Shown here: positions 29,654 to 38,750 of the stretch, piece after piece
How positions within the stretch are numbered: position 1 is the stretch's first letter
How the letters are laid out: the number at the start of each line of letters is the position of its first letter
Source: an uncultured Clostridia bacterium
GTDB lineage: Bacteria > Bacillota > Clostridia > Christensenellales > CAG-138
Assembly: GCA_947168855.1 (NCBI GenBank)
Contig: CAMVNO010000004.1
Location: forward strand, 1-64,000
DNA: 64,000 nucleotides
Direction: 5' to 3'
Notes under the pieces: generated by a model
The model's database searches: none
Seen by the model: only the letters and a program-made list of their open reading frames with translations
Told to the model about the DNA's origin: nothing
Position numbers and translations under genes: made by a program

Positions 29654-30877
29654 ATGCAGGAAGTTGACAATCGCGCACCGGAGTTTGCGCCGATGCACGA
29701 GCCTGTTCGGGGCGTAAAACACAAAAAGGGGCTGTTCGGAACAGCAGCGCCGTTTATCGCGGCTGCTGTGGCAGGCGGCGCCCTTTTGTCGTCTTATTTC
29801 GCTCCGCTCGCAACGACGCCCGCGCCGTCCGACCCTCCGTCCGCCGTGGCAGAGGCCGCGAAAACGCCATCTCCGTCGCCGAAGCTGACGTTCTCCCCGA
29901 CGCCTTCCGAAGCGCCGACCGAACCGCCGACCGATGCGCCGACCGAAGCGCCTTCCGATGCGCCGACCGAAGCGCCTTCCGATGCGCCGACCGATGCGCC
30001 TTCCGAAGCGCCGACCGACGCGCCCACCCCAACGCCGTCGCCCAAACCGACGCGCAAACCGACGCCCACACCGACGCGCAAACCGACGCCCAAACCGACG
30101 CCCAAACCGACGCCGACACCGACGCCCACACCGACACCCACGCCCACGCCGACGCCGACACCCACGCCCACGCCGACACCCACGCCCACGCCGACGCCCG
30201 TTCCGCATAGCAACCCGGAGATCGTGGAGTGGTATGCTGTGCCGTGGATGGACGACTTCCCGACGAGCGGCGAATTCCGCATCGGCTTCCAGATGGATCT
30301 GAACGAGCTCAAGGGCGGAACGGCAACCGCAACGCTTTACAGCAACGAAAGCGGCAGCTTTGCTTCCACGGGACTGTCGACGACCTACGTCGATACCGGC
30401 GACGACACATGGATGTACGACGAATTTGATTATACCCTCAACCGCGGCGGAGCGCCCGGCAAGACGGCGAAGGTCAAGATCGTGATCAATTACACCTATC
30501 CGGACGGAATCTCCGAAACACTCGAATCGCCAGAAATGTTCGTTTATGCCGGGACCTTCGTCACACCGAAGTCCGCGTCCGTCAGCGGTCCCGCCGGGTC
30601 GCAGACGCTGACCGTCGAGTTCAAGGTGGACAGCGGCATGGTCAACATATCGCAGATTGATCTGGGCGACGCATATTACAACATGGTCCGCGTGATCGAC
30701 GACGACAATACGGAATACGTCCCGCTGTCGACGCCGGATATGTCGTGGAACGGGGACGTCGTTCGCATGGTCTTCAGCATGACAGATACGCTCATGCCGG
30801 GACAGTATCGGTTTGATTTTTCCTTGTATTATAACGATTGGGAGGGCAATTCCAATGAAACATTCAACGTCGACTAA
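29654..30877 (+). CDS. Anchored extracellular protein with a long Pro-Thr linker, coupled to mscS
   Basis: 407 residues; GAGAGG precedes the ATG. A short cytoplasmic N-terminus is followed by a membrane segment (about 31-51, APFIAAAVAGGALLSSYFAPL). Next comes a 130-residue linker of APTE/APSD and then TPTP/KPTP repeats, and an extracellular domain from about residue 190 to the end that I do not recognise. That domain is beta-rich, with a two-part pattern (GEFRIGFQMDLNE; SQTLTVEFKVDSG; GQYRFDFSLYYNDWEGN) suggesting tandem Ig-like folds. The gene overlaps the mscS-like gene by 23 bases, so the two are translationally coupled. I infer an envelope or wall sensor that works with the channel; nothing in the sequence proves it. 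Confidence 0.85.
   Translation: MQEVDNRAPEFAPMHEPVRGVKHKKGLFGTAAPFIAAAVAGGALLSSYFAPLATTPAPSDPPSAVAEAAKTPSPSPKLTFSPTPSEAPTEPPTDAPTEAPSDAPTEAPSDAPTDAPSEAPTDAPTPTPSPKPTRKPTPTPTRKPTPKPTPKPTPTPTPTPTPTPTPTPTPTPTPTPTPTPTPVPHSNPEIVEWYAVPWMDDFPTSGEFRIGFQMDLNELKGGTATATLYSNESGSFASTGLSTTYVDTGDDTWMYDEFDYTLNRGGAPGKTAKVKIVINYTYPDGISETLESPEMFVYAGTFVTPKSASVSGPAGSQTLTVEFKVDSGMVNISQIDLGDAYYNMVRVIDDDNTEYVPLSTPDMSWNGDVVRMVFSMTDTLMPGQYRFDFSLYYNDWEGNSNETFNVD
29918..30205 (+). repeat. Low-complexity tandem repeats encoding the APTE and TPTP linker
   Basis: Short repeats of 12-24 bp (GCGCCGACCGAAGCGCCTTCC-like units, then CCGACGCCCACA-like units) fill this stretch. They keep the reading frame in units of three, and the linker length is likely to vary among strains. 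Confidence 0.8.
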
Positions 30878-31805
30878 GAAAAAGAACCGCAGGGGCATCG
30901 GAACATTGATCGGCGCGATCGTCGCGATCGTCCTCATCGTCCTTTTGCTGAACCCGCAATGGATCCTCAATTCAAATGCCGCCAAGGAAATGCAGGAAAT
31001 CACAAAAGAGCATTTCCTGATTAACGGTGACTTCAAGGTCTCGGCAACGCGGCTTCTGAACGTTCTCCTTGCGGTCTGCATCATATGGCTCGTTTATATC
31101 ATTCTGCGCTGGATTCTCGGTCTGTTCGCCAAGCGGAACAACCGCGCCGCTTCCATCGCAACGCTGTTTCGCGGGATTCTGAAGTATATCGCCGTAATCG
31201 TCGGAATCATCTGGGGGCTTGGGATTCTCGGCGTTAACATGACTGCGGTGTTCGCAGGCGTCGGGATTGTCGGTCTCGCGCTCGGCTTCGGTGCGCAAAG
31301 CCTGATTGAGGATATCATCACCGGCTTCTTCATCATTTTTGAGGGACAGTACGGCATCGGCGACATCATCGTGCTCGACGATTTCCGCGGCGTCGTCCGC
31401 AGCATCGGCGTGCGCACCACGGTCATTGAGGACACGGGCGGCAATCTGAAGATCGTCAACAACTCCGACATCCGAAATCTCCAGAACCGTTCCCGCAACT
31501 CGTCGCTGGCGATCGTCGACGTCGACGTCGCGTACGAGACCGATCTCAAGGCGATCGAGACGATGCTCCCGTCCGAGCTTGTGCGGATGTATGAGGAGAA
31601 CCGCGGGCTGTATCTTTCTGTGCCGCAATACATGGGCGTCGAAGATCTCGGCGACAGCGGCATGACGCTGCGGTTCTGCGTTTCCGTCAAAGAGGAGAAT
31701 TTCTTTGCCGGCAAACGCCGTCTTGCGCGCGATCTCCGCGTCCTGTTTGCCGAAAAGGGCGTTGAGATTCCGTTCCCTCAGATCGTCGTGCATCAGGGCG
31801 ACTGA
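30855..31805 (+). CDS. Small-conductance mechanosensitive channel (MscS family)
   Basis: 316 residues from the ATG at 30855, which follows GGGAGGG and lies inside the end of the upstream gene. The N-terminus is basic, with a first hydrophobic helix (about 15-32), a second near 70-95 and a pore region with the MscS hallmarks: VFAGVGIVGLALGFGAQSLIEDIITGFFIIFEGQYGIGD. The beta domain follows, with GxVxxIGxRTT (GVVRSIGVRTTVIED) and NNSDIRNLQN. MscS channels open on membrane tension and release solutes after osmotic downshock. The length and helix number fit the short MscS/YnaI-like group. The upstream TP-rich membrane protein shares its transcript. Confidence 0.93.
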   Translation: MKHSTSTKKKNRRGIGTLIGAIVAIVLIVLLLNPQWILNSNAAKEMQEITKEHFLINGDFKVSATRLLNVLLAVCIIWLVYIILRWILGLFAKRNNRAASIATLFRGILKYIAVIVGIIWGLGILGVNMTAVFAGVGIVGLALGFGAQSLIEDIITGFFIIFEGQYGIGDIIVLDDFRGVVRSIGVRTTVIEDTGGNLKIVNNSDIRNLQNRSRNSSLAIVDVDVAYETDLKAIETMLPSELVRMYEENRGLYLSVPQYMGVEDLGDSGMTLRFCVSVKEENFFAGKRRLARDLRVLFAEKGVEIPFPQIVVHQGD

Positions 31806-31879
31806 CAGCGTTCCGCAATCGAAATCACTTCCTTCCCGGTCGGATATCCGTCCGGGGATTTATATGCAAAGGGGATCTT

Positions 31880-32638
31880 ATGGAAAAATACTTCAACATC
31901 AACGACGCGGGCTTCAGCATTCGCTGCAAGCTCTATGCAAAGGATCCGAACGACGTCAAAACGCTCGTTCTGTGCGGGCACGGCTTCGGCAGCGACAAGG
32001 ACAACAAATCGGCGGCGCGCCTTGCAAAGCACCTGCTCGACAAGAACCGCGGCGCCGCCGTTCTGACCTTCAACTGGCCGTGCCACGGCGACGACGCCCG
32101 GAAAACGCTGCGGCTTTCGGACTGCGACGCGTACCTGTCCGCGGTGCTTTCGTGGATCAAAGCGCGTTATCCCGCCGCTGTGCTGTTCGGTCACGCGACA
32201 AGTTTCGGCGCGTATCTCTTTTTGAAGTACCTCTCCGAGCACGGCGATCCGTTCGAGAAGATCGCGCTGCGCTGTCCCGCCGTCGTGCTGTACGACGTGT
32301 TTACAAAGGCGATCATGACGGAGACCGATCTCGAACGGATCAGAAAGGGCAAGCCCGTGCCCGTCGGGTTCGACCGCAAGGTCGAGATCGACAAGGTGTT
32401 TCTGGACAGTGTCAAAGAAGCGGACCTACAGCATCGGGATTTTCTTCCGTACGCGGACGAGCTTTTCATCGTGCACGGCACGAAGGACGAGATCGTCCCG
32501 TTCGACGCGGTCAAGGCGTTTGCGGAGAACAACGTGATCGACTTCGAGCCGGTCGAAAACGCCGACCACCGCTTCCAGTCGCCCGAGAAGATGGATTTCG
32601 CGATCGCAAAGATCTGCGCGTTCTTCGGGCTGAAATAA
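31880..32638 (+). CDS. Alpha/beta hydrolase
   Basis: 252 residues; AAAGGGG precedes the ATG. It has an alpha/beta-hydrolase layout: an oxyanion-side LCGHGFGSDKDN, a nucleophile elbow LFGHATSFGAYLF in which the Ser of ATSFG is the likely nucleophile (Ala replaces the first Gly of GxSxG), a late acid in VHGTKDEIVPF, and His in NADHRF. No signal peptide is present, so it is cytoplasmic. The substrate is unknown; related short proteins are annotated as serine aminopeptidase- or esterase-like. It stands alone, about 75 bases after the channel gene. Confidence 0.88.
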   Translation: MEKYFNINDAGFSIRCKLYAKDPNDVKTLVLCGHGFGSDKDNKSAARLAKHLLDKNRGAAVLTFNWPCHGDDARKTLRLSDCDAYLSAVLSWIKARYPAAVLFGHATSFGAYLFLKYLSEHGDPFEKIALRCPAVVLYDVFTKAIMTETDLERIRKGKPVPVGFDRKVEIDKVFLDSVKEADLQHRDFLPYADELFIVHGTKDEIVPFDAVKAFAENNVIDFEPVENADHRFQSPEKMDFAIAKICAFFGLK

Positions 32639-32674
32639 GCGGATGGCAGGATCTTCCGCCTCGCATGGTTCTTA

Positions 32675-32813
32675 TGTCATCCTGAGCGAAGCGAAGGATC
32701 TTGCGAAGCGAAGGATCTTGCGAAGCATCATAAAGATTCTTCGTCGCCGTCCGCTCCGCTGCACTTCATTACAAGGGTACCGTTGCGCGACGCCGCGGCT
32801 CCTCAGAATGACA
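32675..32813. repeat. Dispersed repeat copy E2 (139 bp, inverted ends)
   Basis: It begins TGTCATCCTGAG and ends CTCAGAATGACA, a terminal inverted repeat with one mismatch. Inside, GCGAAGGATCTTGCGAAGC appears twice in tandem and AAAGATTCTTCGTCGCC is the opposing arm. It fills the gap between the hydrolase and GNAT genes and encodes nothing. Confidence 0.85.
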
Positions 32814-32858
32814 GGAGCCGGGTAATCTGAAAAGGAAGAACAAACAAGGAGGGATCTT

Positions 32859-33479
32859 ATGGACCTGATCATCCGCAATGAAACCGAACGGGACTTCCGC
32901 GCGGTCGAGAACCTCGTGCGCGAAGCGTTCTGGAACGTGTACCGCCCGGGCTGTCTCGAGCATTACGTGCTCCACGTCCTGCGCGACGATCCGGCGTTCG
33001 TCAAAGAGCTCGATTTTGTCATGGAGCGGAACGGCGAACTGATCGGACAGAACATATTCGTGAAGACGCACATCGACGCCGACGACGGAAGGCGCGTCGA
33101 GGTCCTCACGATGGGACCGATCGGCATTACGCCTGCGCTCAAGCGGCAGGGCTACGGCAAGAAGCTGCTCGATTATTCGCTCGAAAAGGCAAGGGAGATG
33201 GGCTTTTGCGCCGTGCTGTTCGAGGGCAATATCGGCTTTTACGGCAAGAGCGGCTTCGATTACGCGCGAAACTTCGGCATCCGCTACCACGACCTCGAAG
33301 CGGGCGAGGACGATTCGTTCTTCCTCTGCAAAGAGCTGATCCCGGGCGCGCTTTCGGACGTCACCGGCGTGTATCAGACGCCCGCGGGCTATTACGTGGA
33401 CCCGGACGATGCGGAACTGTTCGACGCGACCTTCCCGAAAAAGGAGAAGCTGAAGCTGCCGGGACAGCTGTTCGACTGA
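32859..33479 (+). CDS. GNAT-family N-acetyltransferase (YhbS-like)
   Basis: 206 residues; AGGAGG precedes the ATG. The N-terminal GNAT domain begins IIRNETERDFRAVENLV; the acetyl-CoA loop is LKRQGYGKKLLDYSL, followed by NIGFYGKSGFDYARNFGI, where the substrate-side loop lies. The C-terminal 55 residues (SFFLCKELIPGALSDVTGVYQTP) match the extension found in YhbS-type putative acetyltransferases. The substrate is unknown. It is flanked on both sides by dispersed repeats and is probably a single-gene unit. Confidence 0.9.
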   Translation: MDLIIRNETERDFRAVENLVREAFWNVYRPGCLEHYVLHVLRDDPAFVKELDFVMERNGELIGQNIFVKTHIDADDGRRVEVLTMGPIGITPALKRQGYGKKLLDYSLEKAREMGFCAVLFEGNIGFYGKSGFDYARNFGIRYHDLEAGEDDSFFLCKELIPGALSDVTGVYQTPAGYYVDPDDAELFDATFPKKEKLKLPGQLFD

Positions 33480-33488
33480 CGGAAAGGA

Positions 33489-33624
33489 GCTGTTAAGAAA
33501 GCCCTGTCATTCTGAGCCGCAGGCGAAGAATCTTATCAAAAGCATAGATCGTATCTGCGTTTTTCAAAAGATCCTTCGTCGCCAAGGCTCCTCAGGATGA
33601 CATGTTTCGGACAATCTTAACAGC
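33489..33624. repeat. Nested element: repeat copy E3 inside a GCTGTTAAGA hairpin
   Basis: The outer arms GCTGTTAAGA (33489-33498) and TCTTAACAGC (33615-33624) are a perfect 10-bp inverted repeat. Inside them, 33505-33602 begins TGTCATTCTGAG and ends CTCAGGATGACA. The outer arms resemble the GATGTTAAGAA hairpin that opens the composite elements at 42856 and 55960. Confidence 0.8.
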
Positions 33625-33653
33625 CGCTTCGTTTTTGGACGGATTGATTAAAA

Positions 33654-33683
33654 GAGGCGAAGCCAAATGGCTTCGCCCCTGTG
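33654..33683 (-). terminator. Terminator of the LRR gene
   Basis: On the minus strand GGGGCGAAGCC-ATTT-GGCTTCGCCTC, then TTTTAATC, 16 bases after the stop. Confidence 0.85.
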
Positions 33684-33695
33684 TTTGTTCATGCG

Positions 33696-36600
33696 TTAAT
33701 CCGCGTTTAAATAACTGTACGCCGCGGACGCATAGCCGAGCATCGCCGACGCCGCGTTGCGCACAGGCGCCGTTTCGTTTGCATTGAACAGCAGCTTCAT
33801 GTAGGACAGCGCGGACGTCGTGATCGTCGCCGTGCCGCCTTCCGTCGTGACCGTGATCGTGTAAACCTTTGAAAGCTCATGCGCCGCAAGGTTCGGGATC
33901 TCGACGATATACCGGTTTCCGGACTTGCTCACCGTTGCTTCCTTGCCCTGATCCGCCTCCGCCGCAAACGTGCCGGTGTAGCCGCTCGTCGGCGTGATCG
34001 GCAGACGGATCGTCGTTGCGCTGTCCAGCACGGTCGCAAACGACAGCTTTGTAATATCCGCGCCGTCGTTCACGCATGTGAATCCGTATTCGTTGAGCCC
34101 GGTCTCCGTATCGTTGTAATTGTACGCTTCGGTGTAGAACTTGTCCATCTCGTAATAAGCGCCGTTCTCGCCGAGCGCCCAGCCCTTTACATCGGCAAGG
34201 TATGCCTGCACATAGTGACCGTAGTCCGCCGTCGATTCGATCAGCTTCTGCGTATTTGGGTCAAACAAATCCTTGTTCTCATCATATGAAAGGAAGTAGT
34301 CCTTGATCGCGTAGGTCTTTTCGACCGTCTTTTCTTCCTCGCCCTCCGTCCAATGGAACGTCGCCGTGATCGGCTCCGCCATCTGAATCGTCGCGACATA
34401 GCACACGAACGGCTTTGTTCCGCTGCTTCTCATTTGCGAATCCGTATAGTCCGCGCGTTCGGTGCAGGTCCCGTGCGGGATCGTGAACGTCATATAGCTG
34501 TTCTCCCAGTTGACGCCCTCGATGTCCGGCAGGTCCATATTGAAGCTCAGACCGATCTGTCCCGACAGGATCAGCGACTGCGTCGTAAACGTCGGCGTCG
34601 GCTTGAAGACGATCTCGCCGTTTTTCACCGTAACGTCGTTTTCATACGCGACGAGCACGGGTTTTTCCCACGCCGCGTAGGTGTGTCCGCCGAGGTCGAT
34701 GACGACGGTCTTACGCTGATTCGGATCGAACACCAGCGCCGGACCCTCCTGATCGTCAAAGAGCGTGATCGTTGCGCTTTGCACCTCATCGGCGCTCGTG
34801 ACGCCGTCACGCCCGGTGATCTTATCGATCGCCGCGGCAAGCGATGTGCAGCGGTAGGTCTTTTCATCGTCGTTGATCGTCATCTCGGCGCAGAACGCCA
34901 TGCCCTCCGGCAGCGTGACGTCGACGTTTTCGTCGCAGTCCAGAAGTCCGAAGTTTGTATTGCCGGCAAGGTCCAGCGCCGCGATCTGGTTGTGCTCGCA
35001 GTTCAGCTCCTTCAGCGCCGCAAGTCCCGCGAGGTCGAGCGATTCGATCTGATTGTCCTCGCACTCGATGCGCGCAAGCTGATTGCTCTGTGCGCGAAGA
35101 AGCGGGTACACATGCACGCCGGGCAGCGTCAGCACGGTTGCATTGTTTCCGCCGCACCACAGCACCGCAAGGTTGGCGTTTTGCGAGACGTCGATCACAT
35201 TAAGCCGGTTGTTTCTGCAGTTCAGCCACTGCAGGCGCGAAAGTCCGGAAACGTCGAGCGAGGTCAGCCGATTGTTGTTCAGATGCACCTCGGCAAGGTT
35301 CGGATTTTGACTCAGATCCACCTCGGTCAGATAATTGCTGTGCCATACCCAGTCGCCGTCTTCGTCCTGCCGGTACCCGTCGCCCAGAAACAGTCCGAAT
35401 GCGTTCGGGAAGTATTCAAGTCCTTCGATCGAAGCGATCTCCATACCGGTCAGATCGAAATAGTACGCGTCGTATCGTGTCTCGGTCAGATACTGTCTGC
35501 CGAATTCGTCCTCCGTATAGTACGGCGTCAACGATTTCAGGATCCAGTTCCGGAAATTGTCGTCCGGGAAGTGTTCCCTATCGATCAGGATCGCGCCGTC
35601 CGGCAGCGGGGGCATCTCGACATTCAGCGTGACCGTGACGGGCATCGAAAGCGTCACCCCTTGATCATCCGACGCGTTGAACGCATAGCTGATCGTGTCC
35701 GCCGCCTCCGCAAACGTCGCAATGCCCGTCTGCGGATCGAACGAGGACGCGCCGCTGACGGAGAGAATGCGGTCAAGATTCTCCGCCGATACAAGATTGT
35801 GCATATCGAATGTGAAGCCGTCGCCGTCAGGCTCCATCCCCGCTGCGCAGACCGCGGTCTGACCCTGTCCGTAGAACTCTCCGCCGTATTCCTGGGTTCC
35901 TGGAACCAGTATGAAATTCAGTTCCTTGAGATGATTATAGGAACAGTTCAGGATCGTGATATTGCGGTTCAGTGACAGATTGAGCCGGTACAGGCTGCAG
36001 TTGTCGCAGTACAGCTCCTTGAGTTCGCGGAGATCCGACAGGTCCAGCGACGTGAACTGCTCATTTCCGCCGCAGTCTAAAATCTCCAGATTCGGGATAT
36101 TGTTGGGGATTTCCGAAAGTCCGCAGTTCCGGCAGCGGAGCTCGCGCAGCGCGTAGTTGTCGTGGATCTCGCATTCCGTCGGATCCAGGCTCGTGCAGCC
36201 GTTGATGTTCAGCGTTTCGAGCGTATCGATGTTGTGACAGCGAACCGACGTCATTTCGGAACGACCGGAAAGGTCGACCTCGACGAGTCTTGTAAAGCCG
36301 CAGCGCAGGATGCGAAGATTCGGCATCTCCGGCGCCGTAAACGACGCAATGTCGTTGACCTCGAAGCTCAGCTCTTCGATCTTGTTGTTGTTCGACAGAT
36401 CGAGCGCCGTCAGCGCGTTATGGAACAGGCTGAGATGCGTCAGCTCCGGGTTAAGCGAAAGGTCGATCGCGGTCAGCCTGCAGTAGCTCGCGTACAGCCG
36501 CGTGAGCTTCGGATTGCCGGAAAGATCGAGCGTCTCGATCGGGTTCGAGGCGTAGAGGAAGAACGCGTATTCCGGCACATACTCGGTCAGCACGCGTCCG

Positions 36601-38723
36601 CAGTACAGCCATTCAAGATTCGGGAAGTATTCAATGCCCGCAAGGCTTTGGATATGCCGTCCGCGGCAGTCGATCACCGTCACGTTCCAGCGCTGTTCGC
36701 CGGTCAGCAGATACGTTTCCTCCCCGGTCTCCCCGTCCGTGACGGTCTCATGGTCGAGCTTTCTCAGGATCCATTCGCGGAAGTTTGCATCCGGGAAGTG
36801 CTCCTCGTCGATCGGGATCCCGTCAAGCGATCCGTCATACGCGGGCGCAGTCGGCCACTGATCCGGCACCGTTCCGTCCTCGCCGCCGGAGTTGTACTCG
36901 GTGGAGGGATCGATCCCCTCGTCCGAAACGTACGGATAGTCGGGATCGTCCGGGTCCTGCGGATCGTCGGGGTTGTACGGATCGCCGCCGACAAAGTCGA
37001 TGTTCAGCCAAAGATCCTCCGTAGATTGCCAGTCCTCGCCCTCGAACACGACCGTTTCCTTCACGCAGAACTGCTCCCAGTCCGGCACATACGCAAAGGT
37101 CACGACGCCGGTTTCCGTGTTCAGTGACTTGCTCTCGTCCCATTCGGACGTGTCGATCGATTCAAACGAATATGCCGTCGGATCAAGCAGCGTCGAAAGG
37201 TCGAACGAATAAGTGCCGTTTCCGTTGTCCGTGGGTTCGACCTCGCAGATTCCCAGCCAGCCGCAGACCTTATGATCCGGCAGCGTCAGCGACGTGATCG
37301 GATTGTCGGCGCATTCCAGCCGTTTAAGGTCCGCAAAACCGGACGCATCGAGCGCAGTCAGCAGGTTGCCGTTGACGTTCAGCTCCTTCAGGTTCGGCAC
37401 GCCGGACAGATCGAGCGCGGTCAGCAGGTTGCCGTTGACGTTCAGCTCCTTCAGATTCGGCACGCCGGACAAATCCAGCTCGGAAAGCCGGTTTTTCTTC
37501 GATCCCCATTCGTCGTTGCCCTCATACCATCCGCAATCGCCCGCGTTCAGGTATTCAAGATGCGGGAGATCGCCGAGCGTCAGGCTCGTCATACCGTTGC
37601 CGGCGCACCACAGGCGTTCCAGGTTCGTCAGCGGCGAAACGTCCAGCTCCGTCACGTCGGAAAGCGTAACGGAAAGCTCGACAAGGTTCGGCGCAAGCGC
37701 GGGGTCGAACGACGTCAGCGCGTTCGATCCGGCAAGTACCCAGTCGCCGTTTTCGTTCTCTTCATAGCGCTCTCCGGCGATCAGATACCGGAGGTTCGGG
37801 AAATACTGAATGCCGGTCAGGTCCGCAATCCCCTGCCCGGAGCAATCGATAAACTCGTTTTCGCGCGCGCCGCCGCTCAAATAGGTGACGCCGTCCTCCG
37901 CTTCGGTCCAGCCGTCCTGCGCCAGAATCCATGCGCGGAAGTTCGCGTCCGGAAAGTTCTCCTCCGTCAGCGGCACGCGCTCATATTCCTCGCCGGGATC
38001 GTCCGGTTGCACGACCACCGGCTCCTCCGGCTCGTCGTCCGTCAGCTCCCACGTTACCGCCGGGTTTTCAACGTTCAGGTCCAGCGTGATGCGGTAGACG
38101 CCGTCCTCTTCGATCACGCAGTTTTCGTCGTCCGCCGCGCCGTAGTTCCATTCCCAGTCGAAGTTGCAGCGCACCCTGAATTCCCAGTCCGCTTCCATCG
38201 TCCACGGACCGGCCTGCCACACGCCGGCTTCGATCTCGGTCATCTGATAATCGGTATCCCAATTGCTCCCGAAGATCGAGCCGATCACGGTCCAGACGTC
38301 GCTGCCCGGTTCTTCCTGCTCGATCTGCGGCAGGACCGTTTCGCCGTCGCAGGTGAGCGCAATGGTCGTCGGCTCCCCGAGAGACAGCGTTACGACGTAC
38401 GTGCCGTCCGCCGGGATGACCAGATTCCTGCCGCCCTGACAGCAAATGACCGGTTCGTTTCCGTCCCAGTTGAAGTCGATGCCGTAGTTCATGTCCCAGC
38501 TGCCGTTGAGCCGGACCTTCAGCATTTCGCCCGCATGCAGCTCCAGTTCATCGGACTTCCAGATGTTCGGTTCGATCTCCGTCATCGGAAAATCCGTGTC
38601 CCAGTTCGTTCCGCAGATGTTTCCGATGACGCCCCATGCATCCTGCTCAGCAACGGCAACTGCCGGAAAGAGACAAAGCAGCATCAAAATGCTCAGTACC
38701 AAAGAAAAAATACGTTTACGCAT
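33696..38723 (-). CDS. Large secreted leucine-rich repeat protein with SusE/F-like N-terminal modules
   Basis: 1675 residues; AGGAGG precedes the ATG. Signal peptide: MRKRIFSLVLSILMLLCLFPAVAVA. Residues about 28-120 and 135-225 are two related beta modules (WxVIGxIxGxNWDTD...M.EIE..W; VRLNGSWDMNYG) that resemble the starch-binding SusE/SusF outer-membrane domain. Three LRR blocks follow, each opening with an (E/D)xxFPDxNFRxWIL cap at about 255, 635 and 1045. The repeats are of the bacterial type (LTALDLSGVPNLKELNVNGN-like). About 1400-1675 is an unrecognised C-terminal region. The role is probably extracellular binding; glucan recognition is inference from the N-terminal modules. The gene starts 27 bases after the small HTH gene on the same strand, so they likely form an operon. 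Confidence 0.88.
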   Translation of the reverse strand: MRKRIFSLVLSILMLLCLFPAVAVAEQDAWGVIGNICGTNWDTDFPMTEIEPNIWKSDELELHAGEMLKVRLNGSWDMNYGIDFNWDGNEPVICCQGGRNLVIPADGTYVVTLSLGEPTTIALTCDGETVLPQIEQEEPGSDVWTVIGSIFGSNWDTDYQMTEIEAGVWQAGPWTMEADWEFRVRCNFDWEWNYGAADDENCVIEEDGVYRITLDLNVENPAVTWELTDDEPEEPVVVQPDDPGEEYERVPLTEENFPDANFRAWILAQDGWTEAEDGVTYLSGGARENEFIDCSGQGIADLTGIQYFPNLRYLIAGERYEENENGDWVLAGSNALTSFDPALAPNLVELSVTLSDVTELDVSPLTNLERLWCAGNGMTSLTLGDLPHLEYLNAGDCGWYEGNDEWGSKKNRLSELDLSGVPNLKELNVNGNLLTALDLSGVPNLKELNVNGNLLTALDASGFADLKRLECADNPITSLTLPDHKVCGWLGICEVEPTDNGNGTYSFDLSTLLDPTAYSFESIDTSEWDESKSLNTETGVVTFAYVPDWEQFCVKETVVFEGEDWQSTEDLWLNIDFVGGDPYNPDDPQDPDDPDYPYVSDEGIDPSTEYNSGGEDGTVPDQWPTAPAYDGSLDGIPIDEEHFPDANFREWILRKLDHETVTDGETGEETYLLTGEQRWNVTVIDCRGRHIQSLAGIEYFPNLEWLYCGRVLTEYVPEYAFFLYASNPIETLDLSGNPKLTRLYASYCRLTAIDLSLNPELTHLSLFHNALTALDLSNNNKIEELSFEVNDIASFTAPEMPNLRILRCGFTRLVEVDLSGRSEMTSVRCHNIDTLETLNINGCTSLDPTECEIHDNYALRELRCRNCGLSEIPNNIPNLEILDCGGNEQFTSLDLSDLRELKELYCDNCSLYRLNLSLNRNITILNCSYNHLKELNFILVPGTQEYGGEFYGQGQTAVCAAGMEPDGDGFTFDMHNLVSAENLDRILSVSGASSFDPQTGIATFAEAADTISYAFNASDDQGVTLSMPVTVTLNVEMPPLPDGAILIDREHFPDDNFRNWILKSLTPYYTEDEFGRQYLTETRYDAYYFDLTGMEIASIEGLEYFPNAFGLFLGDGYRQDEDGDWVWHSNYLTEVDLSQNPNLAEVHLNNNRLTSLDVSGLSRLQWLNCRNNRLNVIDVSQNANLAVLWCGGNNATVLTLPGVHVYPLLRAQSNQLARIECEDNQIESLDLAGLAALKELNCEHNQIAALDLAGNTNFGLLDCDENVDVTLPEGMAFCAEMTINDDEKTYRCTSLAAAIDKITGRDGVTSADEVQSATITLFDDQEGPALVFDPNQRKTVVIDLGGHTYAAWEKPVLVAYENDVTVKNGEIVFKPTPTFTTQSLILSGQIGLSFNMDLPDIEGVNWENSYMTFTIPHGTCTERADYTDSQMRSSGTKPFVCYVATIQMAEPITATFHWTEGEEEKTVEKTYAIKDYFLSYDENKDLFDPNTQKLIESTADYGHYVQAYLADVKGWALGENGAYYEMDKFYTEAYNYNDTETGLNEYGFTCVNDGADITKLSFATVLDSATTIRLPITPTSGYTGTFAAEADQGKEATVSKSGNRYIVEIPNLAAHELSKVYTITVTTEGGTATITTSALSYMKLLFNANETAPVRNAASAMLGYASAAYSYLNAD

Positions 38724-38750
38724 ATGTCCTCCTTTTTTGATCCAATCGGT

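Noticed and set aside
29727-29750. GGGGCTGTTCGGAACAGC, like the terminator hairpin of the composite elements
   Set aside because: It lies within codons of the TP-rich protein (KKGLFGTA) and has no T-run or linker next to it; most likely chance.
34353-35975. 540-residue plus-strand ORF, and the similar 37272..38759
   Set aside because: Shadows of the LRR gene on the opposite strand; low-complexity basic translation and no ribosome binding site.
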